Assembly (NCBI RefSeq): GCF_023650515.1
Contig: NZ_CP096016.1
Coordinates: forward strand, 2,628,001-2,692,000
DNA: 64,000 nt
Source: Alkalimarinus coralli
GTDB lineage: Bacteria; Pseudomonadota; Gammaproteobacteria; Pseudomonadales; Oleiphilaceae
Direction: 5' to 3'
Shown here piece after piece: positions 52,011 through 61,353 of the stretch (position 1 is the first letter of the stretch; each line of letters starts with the position of its first letter). Made by a program: the position numbers and the translations under genes. A model generated the notes under the pieces. The model did no database searches. It was not told the DNA's origin and worked only from the letters and a program-made list of their open reading frames with translations.

Positions 52011-52052
52011 AAAGGGCAGGCCATTAGTTCACCAACCTAATGCCTGCCCTTT
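52011..52052. terminator. Terminator-like hairpin between yeiP and uraA
   Basis: AAAGGGCAGGCCATTAG, nine-base loop, CTAATGCCTGCCCTTT with one bulged base. It lies between the convergent genes; there is no long T-tract. Confidence 0.7.
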
Positions 52053-52081
52053 GCGATTGCCTTTTCTTAGTTCTTTGCCGG

Positions 52082-53341
52082 TTATTCGTTGGCTGGCTCA
52101 GCTTTTGGGTATGGCAATATCAGGTTTAATACAACCGCCGCTATTGCACACAGGCTGACACCTTTTAACACCATTTCACCATTACCAATCGCCATCCCGC
52201 CGATTCCGAACACCAGCACCAGTGAGACGATACTGAGGTTTCGGGGTTCAGAGAGGTCAACTTCCGACTTAATCAGTGTATTCAATCCAATAACCGCAAT
52301 CGAACCAAATAACAGAATCAGAATCCCACCCATTACAGGTGTCGGCACCGTTTGTAAAAGAGCACCAAATTTACCGACAAAGGCCAGCAGAATCGCAAAC
52401 ACTGCCGCCCAGGTCATAACCACAGGGTTGAAGTTTTTGGTCAGGATAACCGCTCCTGTGACCTCAGAGTAGGTTGTATTTGGCGGGCCGCCGAGCATCG
52501 CCGCCGCCCCTGTTGCGATACCGTCGCCTAGCAAGGTGTTCTGCAAGCCTGGCTTTTTGAAATAGTCTTTACCCGTCACAGTACCAATCGCCAGGATATC
52601 TCCCACATGTTCAATCGCTGGAGCAATCGCCACAGGAATCATAAATAGCACCGCCTGCCAGTTCCATTCCGGCATAATGAAGTTGGGCACCGCAAACCAC
52701 ACTGCATCATCCAGCGAGGTGAAGCTGACCAGCCCTAACGACAGAGACAGAGCATAACCCGCTAAAATGCCTGATAGAATAGGCAACAACCTAAAAATAC
52801 CATGGCCTTTAATCGCCACCAGCAAGGTAACGGCCAAACTCGTTAGCGACACCATCAGCGCAGTGGCATATGGGACTAGCTCAGCGGAACCATCACCGGT
52901 TTTACCCATCGCCATATTTACTGCCACAGGTGCCAAGCCGAGCCCAATCACCATGATAACCGGGCCAATCACCACCGGCGGTAGTAATCGATCTAAAAAG
53001 TCAGTGCCGTAAATGCGTATCGCAATACTCATCAATATATATAGCACACCTGCGGCCACCAGCCCTCCCATGGTGGCCGCAAGCCCCCATGTTTGCGTGC
53101 CATAAATAATAGGTGCAATAAAAGCAAACGAGGAAGCCAGAAAGATCGGAACGGTTCTTTTCGTTACCAACTGAAAAAGCAGAGTCCCTACGCCGGCAGT
53201 AAAAAGCGCAACACTCGGATCAAGCCCGGTAATCAGCGGCACCAGTACCAGTGCACCAAACGCAACAAGCAGGATTTGAGAACCTGCTAATGCATTTTGC
53301 CAGGCCGGTGCGCGGCTTGCATTTGAGGAAGTCGAATTCAT
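52082..53341 (-). CDS. uraA: Uracil permease UraA (NCS2 family)
   Basis: This 419-aa membrane transporter imports uracil with protons. It has NCS2 landmarks: GPVIMVIGLGLAPVA, PVAIAPAIEHVGDI with the substrate-contacting Glu-His, and GGPPNTTYSE. About 12-14 transmembrane helices are expected. ATG at 53341 has AGGGGAAC as ribosome site, 10 bp after the upp stop; the frame is open to 53383. The upp-uraA operon is a standard pyrimidine salvage unit. Confidence 0.94.
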   Translation of the reverse strand: MNSTSSNASRAPAWQNALAGSQILLVAFGALVLVPLITGLDPSVALFTAGVGTLLFQLVTKRTVPIFLASSFAFIAPIIYGTQTWGLAATMGGLVAAGVLYILMSIAIRIYGTDFLDRLLPPVVIGPVIMVIGLGLAPVAVNMAMGKTGDGSAELVPYATALMVSLTSLAVTLLVAIKGHGIFRLLPILSGILAGYALSLSLGLVSFTSLDDAVWFAVPNFIMPEWNWQAVLFMIPVAIAPAIEHVGDILAIGTVTGKDYFKKPGLQNTLLGDGIATGAAAMLGGPPNTTYSEVTGAVILTKNFNPVVMTWAAVFAILLAFVGKFGALLQTVPTPVMGGILILLFGSIAVIGLNTLIKSEVDLSEPRNLSIVSLVLVFGIGGMAIGNGEMVLKGVSLCAIAAVVLNLILPYPKAEPANE

Positions 53342-53351
53342 TCCGTTCCCC

Positions 53352-53978
53352 TTACTTAGTACCGAATATCTTGTCACCGGCATCGCCTAAGCCAGGCAAG
53401 ATGTACCCGTTCTCATTCAGACAACGGTCAACCGAAGCAACATAGATATCAATATCCGGGTATGCATCTTCCACTCGCTTAATGCCCTCAGGTGCCGCAA
53501 CAAGTACGAGAACCTTAATATGGTCGCAGCCAGCATTTTTTAACATTTCAATCGTTGCCACCATTGAGCCGCCGGTCGCCAGCATAGGATCAATAACCAG
53601 AGAGATACGATCTTCTATCTTTCCCACCAGTTTTTCAAAATAAGGAACCGGTTCCAGTGTCTCTTCATCACGGTATAGCCCTACCACACTCACCTTAGCA
53701 CTCGGAACCAGCTGCAATACGCCGTCCATCATGCCGAGCCCTGCCCTTAATATCGGCACTACGGTCACTTTCTTACCTTGAATCTGCTGAACGTCTATTG
53801 GGCCAGCCCAACTTTCTATGGTTTTGGATTCAAGCTCAAGATCTTTAGTCGCTTCATAGGTCAACAAGCAGCCAACTTCTGTTGCCAGTTCTCTAAAGCG
53901 TTTGGTGCTGATATCAGCTTCACGCATCAGCCCTAATTTATGTTGCACCAATGGGTGTTTAATCTCATGTACCGGCAT
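53352..53978 (-). CDS. upp: Uracil phosphoribosyltransferase Upp
   Basis: This 208-aa enzyme makes UMP from uracil and PRPP. It has the PRPP loop [19 protein letters not shown] near residues 129-147, [12 protein letters not shown] near 77-88 and the uracil-binding C-terminus [21 protein letters not shown]. Full length, upstream of uraA. Confidence 0.96.
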   Translation of the reverse strand: MPVHEIKHPLVQHKLGLMREADISTKRFRELATEVGCLLTYEATKDLELESKTIESWAGPIDVQQIQGKKVTVVPILRAGLGMMDGVLQLVPSAKVSVVGLYRDEETLEPVPYFEKLVGKIEDRISLVIDPMLATGGSMVATIEMLKNAGCDHIKVLVLVAAPEGIKRVEDAYPDIDIYVASVDRCLNENGYILPGLGDAGDKIFGTK

Positions 53979-54190
53979 ACTTCACCTATAGAATTTGCGA
54001 AGAGTAAAATGATTTGATGAGACATCAATGAGCAACCTGTAAACCAAATTCCGTGCACAATCCCAATGCCTCAAATTGGAGCAGAGTATAACGTCAAGTA
54101 ATGGGGTTATAAACAAAATAGCGTTCGATTATCGTTTTTTTCAACCCATCATTTCTGCAAGATAAACGCACAACTTATTTTTACAGCTGG

Positions 54191-54225
54191 CAAAAAAATA
54201 CCCTTAGATATTCACCTAAGGGTAT
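54191..54225 (-). terminator. Terminator after the OFA transporter gene
   Basis: On the minus strand ATACCCTTAG, loop, CTAAGGGTAT followed by a T-tract, 30 bp past the stop at 54257. Confidence 0.8.
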
Positions 54226-54256
54226 CGCTATATTTTTAACTCAGGCCAGCAGAAAA

Positions 54257-55498
54257 TTAGGAGGCGTGAGCAACACTAAGACGCGTGACAGTTTGCTTTT
54301 CTCTAAGCATAAACGTTAGCAGAGCACTTAGAACCAGCAAGCCTCCGGCAACCGCAAAAGAGCTGGTAAAAGAACCGCTGGATGCCTTTAATACTTCCGC
54401 CACTCTTACCAGTACAAATGCACCCGCTCCCCATGCAGTAAATAACATACCGTAATTGGTTCCAAAATTTTTCGCGCCCCATAGCCCTTTGGCAAAAGCC
54501 GGAAACAAGGAAAGGTTGGTGCCGTAGTTAAAGCCGATAAACGTTGCTAACAGAATAAGCGCCACCGCACTGGCATCATTACCGCCCAATAATGGAATAG
54601 CAGAAAACATGAGTACCGCTTGGAATATAAGCATGGCAAATAGTGTGTTGACACGCCCAATTCGGTCAGACAACAGACCTGCCACAACCCTGCCCCCAGC
54701 ATTTCCCACAGCCATGATAGATACCGCCATAAACGCCATGGTTCCCATGCTCTGTTTAGCCATGCCTGCAACGCTACCGATCACCATGAGCCCTGCACCT
54801 GCACCAATAAAGTAGATCGTCCAGAGAATATAGAATTTTGACTCCTTCAATAGCTGTGATGGAGCAAAATCCTGTGCAGGAACAACCGCAGCGGCGGCCG
54901 GCTCGTTCACACGATAGTTTTCAGGTGGGTTAGATAGCAGCATGGCCAGCGAACATACAATCACCGTAAAACCGATCCCCAGTATCATCATCGTACTCTG
55001 AAGACCAAGAGCGCCTGTCATATAGGCCGCTAAGGGGGCAATATAAACCGGAGCCAGGCCAAAACCTGATACAACAATACCTGCAATCAGTCCGGTTTTG
55101 GCTGATGGAAACCAGCGTAAAGCGGGAGGGGTCGCAGATGAGTAACCGAAGCCAATACCTGCCCCTGCAAGTACGCCAAAGCCAATAATCCAGCCCCAAT
55201 AATCTGCGGTTTGAGAGATAAGCAAGAAACCTGCACCAACCAGAACCCCACCCAATATAGCCGTAACACGGGGGCCAAAACGATCCTGGCACTTTCCTGC
55301 AACAACCATCGTTAAGGCAAACGTAAGACAAGCAACCGCGTAGGGGTCATTAATAGACGACAAGTTCCAATTAAACACCCCACCTTGCTGAATCGATTCG
55401 GTAATCTCTTTTTTAAAAATACTCCACGTATAAAGTACCCCTAACGCCAGGTTAATGCCTGTACCCGCTAAGGTGACCTGCCACCCCTTGTTCTTCAT
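54257..55498 (-). CDS. OFA-family MFS transporter (oxalate/formate antiporter-like)
   Basis: This 413-aa protein has about 12 transmembrane helices. It starts GWQVTLAGTGINLALGVLYTWSIFKKEI, the hallmark of the OFA family, with the loop motif CQDRFGPR between helices 2 and 3, GAGIGFGYSSATPPALRWF, and the repeated loop SDRIGRVN after helix 8. Substrates in this family are small monocarboxylates (oxalate, formate, lactate, pyruvate); the actual one cannot be told. Single gene with its own terminator. Confidence 0.88.
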   Translation of the reverse strand: MKNKGWQVTLAGTGINLALGVLYTWSIFKKEITESIQQGGVFNWNLSSINDPYAVACLTFALTMVVAGKCQDRFGPRVTAILGGVLVGAGFLLISQTADYWGWIIGFGVLAGAGIGFGYSSATPPALRWFPSAKTGLIAGIVVSGFGLAPVYIAPLAAYMTGALGLQSTMMILGIGFTVIVCSLAMLLSNPPENYRVNEPAAAAVVPAQDFAPSQLLKESKFYILWTIYFIGAGAGLMVIGSVAGMAKQSMGTMAFMAVSIMAVGNAGGRVVAGLLSDRIGRVNTLFAMLIFQAVLMFSAIPLLGGNDASAVALILLATFIGFNYGTNLSLFPAFAKGLWGAKNFGTNYGMLFTAWGAGAFVLVRVAEVLKASSGSFTSSFAVAGGLLVLSALLTFMLREKQTVTRLSVAHAS

Positions 55499-55677
55499 CT
55501 ACCATCCCCTCTCGCAGTGAGTGCCCGACCTTTCTGTATTCAGGTCAATGTCGTCATAAACTTGTGCATTTAAACGAATTCTGATTACGTTGTACTTGTA
55601 TAAGATCAAGAGCCTCTTGTGATCACCGTTGAATCTGATAGACAATGGTTCAGAGACCAGAATAATAAGGAACGAGC

Positions 55678-57312
55678 ATGGATAAGCATTTCGACTACGA
55701 CTACATCATTGTTGGCAGCGGTTTTGGGGGCTCGGTATCAGCCCTTCGTCTGTCAGAGAAAGGCTACAAGGTATTAGTGTTGGAAAAGGGAAAGTGGCTC
55801 AAAGCCAAAGACTTCCCGACAACCAACTGGAAGCTAAAAAAGTGGCTATGGCTACCACTGTTAAAGTGTTTCGGACTCTTTAAAATGACAATTTTCCGCC
55901 ATGTCACCGTACTATCCGGCGTTGGTGTCGGTGGCGGATCGCTGGTTTACGCCAACACACTGCCAGTGCCCAAAAAAACGTTTTTTGAAGCGGATAGCTG
56001 GCGTCATTTAGAAAACTGGGAAGAAGAGCTTAAGCCACACTACAAAACAGCATTAACCATGCTGGGCGCAACGCCATCTCCCCGAAAAGAGCACGGCGAT
56101 GAAGCCCTTCAAACACTCGCTAAACAAATGGGAAAAGAGGAATGTTTTGAAGCCCCTAATGTCGCGGTATTTTTTGGCGAACCGGGTAAGAAAGTCGCAG
56201 ACCCCTATTTTGACGGAAAAGGCCCGGAACGCGTAGGCTGTACTTTTTGCGGCGGCTGTATGCTCGGTTGCCGCTTCAACGCAAAAAACACCTTGGATAA
56301 AAACTACCTCTATCTTGCGCAACAGAATGGTGCAGAGATTCAAGCCGAATCAGAAGTCATCGATGTAAGAGAGTATCTTGCTGACGGCCTTCATGGTTAT
56401 AGCGTGGACTGGAAAAACTCAACTCGCTATTTCGGTGAATCTGGAACATTTCATACCAAAGGTATTATTTTTGCGGGTGGCGTTATGGGAACCATCAAGC
56501 TGCTTTTAAAACTTAAAGAAACCTCATTACCCAGAATTTCAGACCGACTCGGTTACGGTATTCGCACCAATTCAGAAGCCTTAATTCCGGTGACAACAAC
56601 CAGTAAAGAGAACGACTATTCTGAGGGCATTGCTATTAGCTCGCTGCTGCACACTGACGACCATAGCCATTTGGAGGCAGTGCGCTATTCTGCAGGTGCA
56701 GGCTTCTGGCGGCTGGCCATGGTGCCTATGGTTAGAGGTGGCAATATTATCACCCGCATTGCAAAAATGGCCTGGCAGTGGCTACGCCATCCGGTCAAAA
56801 ACTTTAGGGTGGCAACTGTTGACGACTGGGCAAAACGAACGCAAATACTGCTCTTTATGCAAACACTCGACAGCACGCTAAAGTTTACTCGCGGCCTATT
56901 CGGGATGAAATCGCGCGTAGATATAGGCGAAGCGCCTACCGCGTTTATACCCGAGGCGCAGGAGCTTGGAGAAAAATACGCTGAGATCATTGACGGAAAA
57001 CCCACTGTTTTACTTTCCGAAACGCTCATGGGCATACCGACTACCGCACACATTCTCGGTGGCGCCTGCATGGGTGACAGCGCGAGTGAAGGCGTCATCA
57101 ACTCAAAACACAGTGTGTTTGGATATCAAAACATGTATGTCTGCGATGGTTCCTCGATCTCCGCCAATATTGGTGTAAACCCATCTCTGACCATTACCGC
57201 ACTGACCGAACGAGCAATGAGCTATGTTCCTGAAAAAGAGAGACCAGAAAAAGATAGACCTGAAAAAGAGAGGCCTGAAACAAACAACCCCGAAAACGAG
57301 AAGCCTGAATGA
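55678..57312 (+). CDS. GMC-family FAD oxidoreductase (cholesterol-oxidase-like) with repetitive tail
   Basis: This 544-aa flavoprotein has the N-terminal FAD site YIIVGSGFGGSVSALRLSEKG (residues ~10-30). VGVGGGSLVYANTLP and the Cys-rich CTFCGGCMLGCRFNAKNTLD (near 190-209) are typical of cholesterol-oxidase-like GMC enzymes. The C-terminal GMC motif is HILGGACMG, with NIGVNPSLTITALTERA. The final 28 residues are a repeated P-E-K-E-R-like tail encoded by 15-bp repeats. It is coupled (ATGA) to a TauE-like gene. The alcohol substrate is unknown. Confidence 0.9.
   Translation: MDKHFDYDYIIVGSGFGGSVSALRLSEKGYKVLVLEKGKWLKAKDFPTTNWKLKKWLWLPLLKCFGLFKMTIFRHVTVLSGVGVGGGSLVYANTLPVPKKTFFEADSWRHLENWEEELKPHYKTALTMLGATPSPRKEHGDEALQTLAKQMGKEECFEAPNVAVFFGEPGKKVADPYFDGKGPERVGCTFCGGCMLGCRFNAKNTLDKNYLYLAQQNGAEIQAESEVIDVREYLADGLHGYSVDWKNSTRYFGESGTFHTKGIIFAGGVMGTIKLLLKLKETSLPRISDRLGYGIRTNSEALIPVTTTSKENDYSEGIAISSLLHTDDHSHLEAVRYSAGAGFWRLAMVPMVRGGNIITRIAKMAWQWLRHPVKNFRVATVDDWAKRTQILLFMQTLDSTLKFTRGLFGMKSRVDIGEAPTAFIPEAQELGEKYAEIIDGKPTVLLSETLMGIPTTAHILGGACMGDSASEGVINSKHSVFGYQNMYVCDGSSISANIGVNPSLTITALTERAMSYVPEKERPEKDRPEKERPETNNPENEKPE
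57229..57309 (+). repeat. 15-bp coding tandem repeats in the GMC tail
   Basis: Five copies of a CCTGAAAAAGAGAGA-like unit, plus a partial one, start at 57229, 57244, 57259, 57274, 57289 and 57304. They encode Pro-Glu-Lys-Glu/Asp-Arg pentapeptides and run up to the stop codon. The last two units have diverged. Confidence 0.85.
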
Positions 57313-58052
57313 CTGAGTGGTTTGCAGGCCTATCGCCGGTTACCATCGCGCTGCTGTCAGCAAGTAGCTTTTTAGGGTCATTTATCACTGCTGCGTTGGG
57401 TGTCGGCGGGGGTGCGTTTTTAATTGCCGTAATGGCCGACTTAGTCCCTCCCCTCGCACTCATCCCTTTACACGGTCTGGTGCAAATGGGGTCAAACGGA
57501 TCACGCGCAGTACTCACCCGCAAGCACATCGACAAACAGGTGGTGGGTCTTTTTGCTATAGGTGCCGTAATCGCATCGGGCTGTGCCGTTTTTCTTTTGG
57601 GCGCCATCGGCACCGAAATAATTCCACCACTGGTTGCACTGTTTATCCTGTGGTTATGCTGGGGGCCGATGCCGGAGTTTGGCTTGGGAAAAACGCCCAC
57701 CGGGTTGCTACTCGGCGGATGGTTAACCACGCTAGCAACAATGACTGTGGGCGCAACTGGCCCGCTTGTCTCTGCCTGGTTGGGAAGAAGCGGGGTTGAC
57801 CGCTGGATCTATACCGCTAACTTCTCAAGCTGCATGACGCTTCAACATTTACTCAAGATAGTGGTTTTCGGGTTCGCGGGGTTCGCATTTACTGAATGGC
57901 TACCACTGCTGGGGTTGATGATAACCATGGGGTACATAGGCACAAAAATCGGCTTGCGTGTATTGGGCAAGCTCCCCGAAAAGCAATTTAAAGTGCTTTT
58001 TAAGGGGCTGCTTACCCTATTGGCCATAAGAGTCCTCGTCACCTGGGCATAA
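57309..58052 (+). CDS. TauE/SafE-family membrane permease
   Basis: This 247-aa protein has about 8 transmembrane helices and the two-fold repeat of the TauE/SafE (UPF0721) family: LGVGGGAFLIAVMADLVPP and TVGATGPLVSAWLGRSGVDRW. Family members export sulfite or sulfoacetate, or are uncharacterised. It overlaps the GMC stop by 4 nt (ATGA), so the two are translated together. Confidence 0.88.
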   Translation: MTEWFAGLSPVTIALLSASSFLGSFITAALGVGGGAFLIAVMADLVPPLALIPLHGLVQMGSNGSRAVLTRKHIDKQVVGLFAIGAVIASGCAVFLLGAIGTEIIPPLVALFILWLCWGPMPEFGLGKTPTGLLLGGWLTTLATMTVGATGPLVSAWLGRSGVDRWIYTANFSSCMTLQHLLKIVVFGFAGFAFTEWLPLLGLMITMGYIGTKIGLRVLGKLPEKQFKVLFKGLLTLLAIRVLVTWA

Positions 58053-58092
58053 CTTAGCGCAGCTAAAGCCAGGGTCAGAAGCGGCAAACCAC

Positions 58093-59232
58093 TTATAGCG
58101 ATCGAGCGACGATCTCTTTCATTATTTCATTGGTTCCGGCATATATTCGCTGAACACGAGAATCAGCCCAGGCCCTCGCAATAGGATACTCCCACATGTA
58201 TCCGTAGCCGCCATGAAGCTGTACACATTCATCCATCACCTTGCACTGCAAATCAGTTGTCCACTGTTTAAGCATTGCAGCCGTAGGCACATCTAACTTT
58301 TTGTCCAGGTGCAGTTCCAAACAGCGATCTGCAAAGCAACGCCCAGCGATAATATCGGCTTTAAGTTCGGCCAGTTTGAAACGCGTGTTTTGGAACGACA
58401 TAACCGGCTTGCCAAAGGCTTTTCGCTCTTTAACATAGTCGATGGTCCATTGCAGCGCAGCTTCACAGGCAGCCATGGCCGTAAGACCAACCAATAGTCG
58501 TTCTTGCGGCAACTCCTGCATTAGCTGAACAAACCCTCTGCCTTCTGCATCACCCAGTAAATTCTCTTCCGGTATCTCAACATCCTGGAAAAACAGCTCC
58601 GAGGTATCCTGTGCTTTCATGCCCACTTTTTCAAGATTCTGACCTTTTTCGAACCCTTTTGTACCTGTTTCAACAATAAACAAACTGGTGCCTTTAGCAC
58701 CTTCTTTCGGGTCTGTTTTAGCCACGACAATGACCAGATCACAAAGCTGACCATTGGTGATAAACGTTTTAGAGCCATTGAGAATGTACTTATCGCCTTT
58801 TTTTATTGCCGTCGTTTTCACGCCCTGCAAATCTGAACCCGCTCCCGGTTCAGTCATCGCGATAGCCCCAATCATCTCGCCGCTAATCAGCTTGGGTATA
58901 TAGTGTTGCTTCTGCGCTTCAGTACCATGGCGCAATATATAAGGCATGACAATATCCGAATGAAGGGAAAAGCCGACCCCCGATAGGCCAAGCGCAGAGG
59001 CTTCTTCCATCACTACAGCGCTATATCTAAAATCAGCCCCTACACCACCATACTCTTCAGGCGCTGTCGGGCACAAAAACCCCATCTCTCCTGCTTTTCG
59101 CCAAAGCTCTTTCGAAACTTGCCCTTCCTTTTCCCATTGAGTATGAAAAGGAACCGCTTCTTTCACAAAAAACTTATTAACCGCATCTCTAAAACCTTCT
59201 AAATCTGAATCAAACAACGGGCGTGTCAGCAT
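58093..59232 (-). CDS. Acyl-CoA dehydrogenase (~380-aa, LCAD/IVD-like)
   Basis: This 379-aa standard-length enzyme has IGAIAMTEPGAGSDLQG (FAD/substrate region), GSKTFITNGQLCDL, YVKERKAFGKPV, CVQLHGGYGYMWEYPIARAWADSRVQRIYAGTNEIMKEI split across residues ~335-373. The YAGTNEI motif lacks the Glu of YEGT, so the base should lie elsewhere, as in long-chain and isovaleryl-CoA dehydrogenases (perhaps in AACEAALQW). The substrate is unresolved. Confidence 0.92.
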   Translation of the reverse strand: MLTRPLFDSDLEGFRDAVNKFFVKEAVPFHTQWEKEGQVSKELWRKAGEMGFLCPTAPEEYGGVGADFRYSAVVMEEASALGLSGVGFSLHSDIVMPYILRHGTEAQKQHYIPKLISGEMIGAIAMTEPGAGSDLQGVKTTAIKKGDKYILNGSKTFITNGQLCDLVIVVAKTDPKEGAKGTSLFIVETGTKGFEKGQNLEKVGMKAQDTSELFFQDVEIPEENLLGDAEGRGFVQLMQELPQERLLVGLTAMAACEAALQWTIDYVKERKAFGKPVMSFQNTRFKLAELKADIIAGRCFADRCLELHLDKKLDVPTAAMLKQWTTDLQCKVMDECVQLHGGYGYMWEYPIARAWADSRVQRIYAGTNEIMKEIVARSL

Positions 59233-59593
59233 GGGCTATCTCCTCAATATTTTACTTATTCTGGTATCCCCGTTTGGTATATGAAACCAAGGGGCGCATA
59301 CCCTCAGTTTCTCAAGCCTGAACTGTTTTGCTCAATGCTCTAATCCACCAATTTAAGTAGCTAAAAAAATCACGTAAGTCATAGAGCATGAAATGAAGTG
59401 ATACACGGCTTCCAGCGATCACAGTGAACCATCTCGACACGAACATAGTTTTGTGACGCACATCTCATTAACCAGCTCACACTTGTTTATTTTTTGTACA
59501 AAACTGCCAGTTTGACATAAAAGAATGACTGAGGTTCATAAAAAAATAAAAAAACAATCGCTTGACCCAAAGCGAAGGGAACGGAGACAAACA
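59233..59593. other. Intergenic region, nothing recognised
   Basis: About 360 bases between the acyl-CoA dehydrogenase gene and the SGNH pseudogene. It presumably holds promoters of both divergent units. An ATG at 59525 is in frame with the pseudogene, but the signal peptide favours 59594. Confidence 0.4.
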
Positions 59594-59869
59594 ATGAAAA
59601 CAAGTCATGTCACTCGTACCAGAGCACTAATCAAAGGGTTTTCACTCGCACTGCTCATAAGCCTGTTGTTCGGTATTCAGTCTGCAAGAGCCGACCTGCC
59701 CAGCAATGCGGCTGCTGCAGGTGACAGTATTACCATGGGGTTTGCTGCCGATTGAACAGGTAACATCTGGTTCTGGGATCTTGCTTGCCTGTTAGGTGGC
59801 GATCAGCCTGAACACTCCTGATTTAACGGCTGGGGCTCAGATGTTTTTAGCATTCACGGCCGTTACTAA
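59594..59869 (+). pseudogene. Decayed N-terminus of an SGNH-hydrolase-like secreted protein
   Basis: Reading from 59594 gives a signal peptide (RALIKGFSLALLISLLFGI, to ARA) and then AAAGDSITMGFAAD, the GDSL block I with its catalytic Ser. A TGA (59753-59755) follows where relatives carry Cys. In the same frame the match goes on as TGNIWFWDLACLLGGDQPEHS, a second TGA (59819-59821) where Trp is expected, then FNGWGSDVFSIHGRY and a TAA at 59867. The catalytic Asp-His part is gone. The two TGAs plus truncation indicate a pseudogene. Confidence 0.75.
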
Positions 59870-59911
59870 CAGCTAAAAGTACGCCCTCAACAGTTAAAAC
59901 AACCACCAACG

Positions 59912-59979
59912 CCCACTATAATGTTCTTCCGGCTATAATTAGCTCCCGACTATAATTAGTGCCCGACTATGCTTACTTC
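59912..59979. repeat. Four tandem 17-bp repeats carrying TATAAT
   Basis: Units begin at 59912, 59929, 59946 and 59963. Consensus is CCGACTATAATTAGTGC; the first three contain TATAAT. They lie between the pseudogene and the PNPOx-like gene. Confidence 0.8.
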
Positions 59980-60048
59980 CAGGTGGGCATTAGCGTCCAG
60001 CATAGTTCCACACAATTGCAGAGGGCCAATGGCCACTATAGGAAAACC

Positions 60049-60546
60049 ATGAATCAGTCAGTGAATTCAGAAGAAATAATAGAAGAAGCCTCAGACCTGG
60101 TTAACCAGTTTAAAACCGTTCAACTTGCAACGCTTAACCCGGCAGGCAACCCGGAAGCCAGCTACGCCCCTTACATTAAGCAGGCGGGGCGCTATTATAT
60201 CTTTATTAGCGAACTGGCATCACATACGGCAAATATTCTACGCCACCCTATGCTCTCTCTTTTTTTCATACAAAACGAAGTTGATGCGAAAAACCTGTTC
60301 GCGCGTCGTCGGCTAACCATTGAGTGCAGCGCCACCCCCATTCCCAGAGAACATCAACAATGGGAGACGCTGTTAGATCTCTTTCAGGCAGAGCACGGCC
60401 CTACAGTTGAATTATTGCGCTCACTGCCGGATTTTCAACTATTTGAACTCACCCCATCAACCGCTAATTATGTGAAGGGGTTTGGCCAGGCTTTTACGCT
60501 TGAAGGGGAAAACTTACAAACCGTGAAGCAATCAAAAGGCAAATAA
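60049..60546 (+). CDS. PNPOx-like/HugZ-family flavin or heme protein
   Basis: This 165-aa split-barrel protein has FKTVQLATLNPAGNPEASYAPYIKQ, then YYIFISELASHTANILRHPMLSLFFIQ and a C-terminal FELTPSTANYVKGFGQAF. This is the pyridoxamine-phosphate-oxidase-like fold of the HugZ/HutZ heme-utilisation group, though it lacks the full length of HugZ (~250 aa). Start at 60049 has AGGAAAA as ribosome site; the frame is open to 59959 through the tandem repeats, which are unlikely to code. Heme degradation is possible but not proven. Confidence 0.8.
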   Translation: MNQSVNSEEIIEEASDLVNQFKTVQLATLNPAGNPEASYAPYIKQAGRYYIFISELASHTANILRHPMLSLFFIQNEVDAKNLFARRRLTIECSATPIPREHQQWETLLDLFQAEHGPTVELLRSLPDFQLFELTPSTANYVKGFGQAFTLEGENLQTVKQSKGK

Positions 60547-60577
60547 ACGTATCTGCCATGGATTTGAAACCTGCAAA

Positions 60578-60712
60578 TTACTCGACTCGATAGTCGTACC
60601 GCACTGGCAAACCATTGCGCATTAAAACAAGCGTGATTGACTCATCATTGCCCAGCGTCTCCCATAATGGGTTCTGTCGTTCTGAGGTAGGAACGAGCCC
60701 TTGTGGGGGGGG
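60578..60712 (-). pseudogene. C-terminal fragment of an unidentified protein
   Basis: The minus strand carries an open stretch ending at a TAA (60578-60580) that reads NPLWETLGNDESITLVLMRN then GLPVRYDYRVE. It resembles the C-terminus of a PDZ-containing secretion protein such as GspC. There is no start codon, and a run of eight C residues lies at its upstream end. Too short for a firm call. Confidence 0.35.
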
Positions 60713-60732
60713 AAGAGTTGTTCACGTTTTAC

Positions 60733-61350
60733 CTAAGCCCGGTCACCCCCCCATCGTTCGACCATCTTTTGCTCAACGCCGAGATGGTCTAGCACCCTCG
60801 CCACCATAAAGTCGATCACATCCTCTACCGACTCAGGCTTATGATAAAAACCAGGGCTGGCAGGCATGATCGTCGCCCCCATCTGCGTCAGTTTAAGCAT
60901 ATTTTCCAAGTGAATAGCCGAATACGGGCTCTCTCGTGGTACCAGGATCAATTGACGCCGCTCTTTCAGCACCACATCCGCCGCGCGCTCAATTAAGTTA
61001 TTACTCGCCCCGGTAGCAATTGCCGAAAGTGCGCCAGTACTGCATGGGCAGACAACCATTGATGAAGGCGCGCCTGAACCCGATGCCACCGGTGACATCC
61101 AATCTTCTTTTCCGAAAACCACTAATTGGCCTTCTTTTGCATGATATCGCTCAGTTAAGAATTGTGTCATCGCAGCCGCTTGAGCGGGAAGTTTCAACTC
61201 TGTCTCTGTGGCAATAACAACCTGCGCTGCTTTTGAGACCAGGACAAATACCTTAATATCTGACTTAATCAAGCACTCTATCAGTCGAAGCCCGTACTGA
61301 GCCCCTGATGCCCCGGTAATGGCAACGGTTACGCGTTTTTGCTCTATCAT
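60733..61350 (-). CDS. ubiX: Flavin prenyltransferase UbiX
   Basis: This 205-aa enzyme makes the prenylated FMN cofactor used by UbiD decarboxylases in ubiquinone synthesis. It has [17 protein letters not shown] near residues 9-25, the [42 protein letters not shown] region split over residues ~104-145, and [10 protein letters not shown]. The length is typical. It lies 3 bp after mpl on the same strand. Confidence 0.94.
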   Translation of the reverse strand: MIEQKRVTVAITGASGAQYGLRLIECLIKSDIKVFVLVSKAAQVVIATETELKLPAQAAAMTQFLTERYHAKEGQLVVFGKEDWMSPVASGSGAPSSMVVCPCSTGALSAIATGASNNLIERAADVVLKERRQLILVPRESPYSAIHLENMLKLTQMGATIMPASPGFYHKPESVEDVIDFMVARVLDHLGVEQKMVERWGGDRA

Positions 61351-61353
61351 GAC

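Noticed and set aside
57194-57730. 178-aa minus-strand ORF opposite the GMC/TauE junction
   Set aside because: It is a shadow of two well-supported plus-strand genes. Its repetitive end only mirrors the 15-bp repeats.
59753-59755. Selenocysteine codon in the SGNH protein
   Set aside because: A second in-frame TGA and an early TAA with loss of the catalytic His region make decay far more likely.
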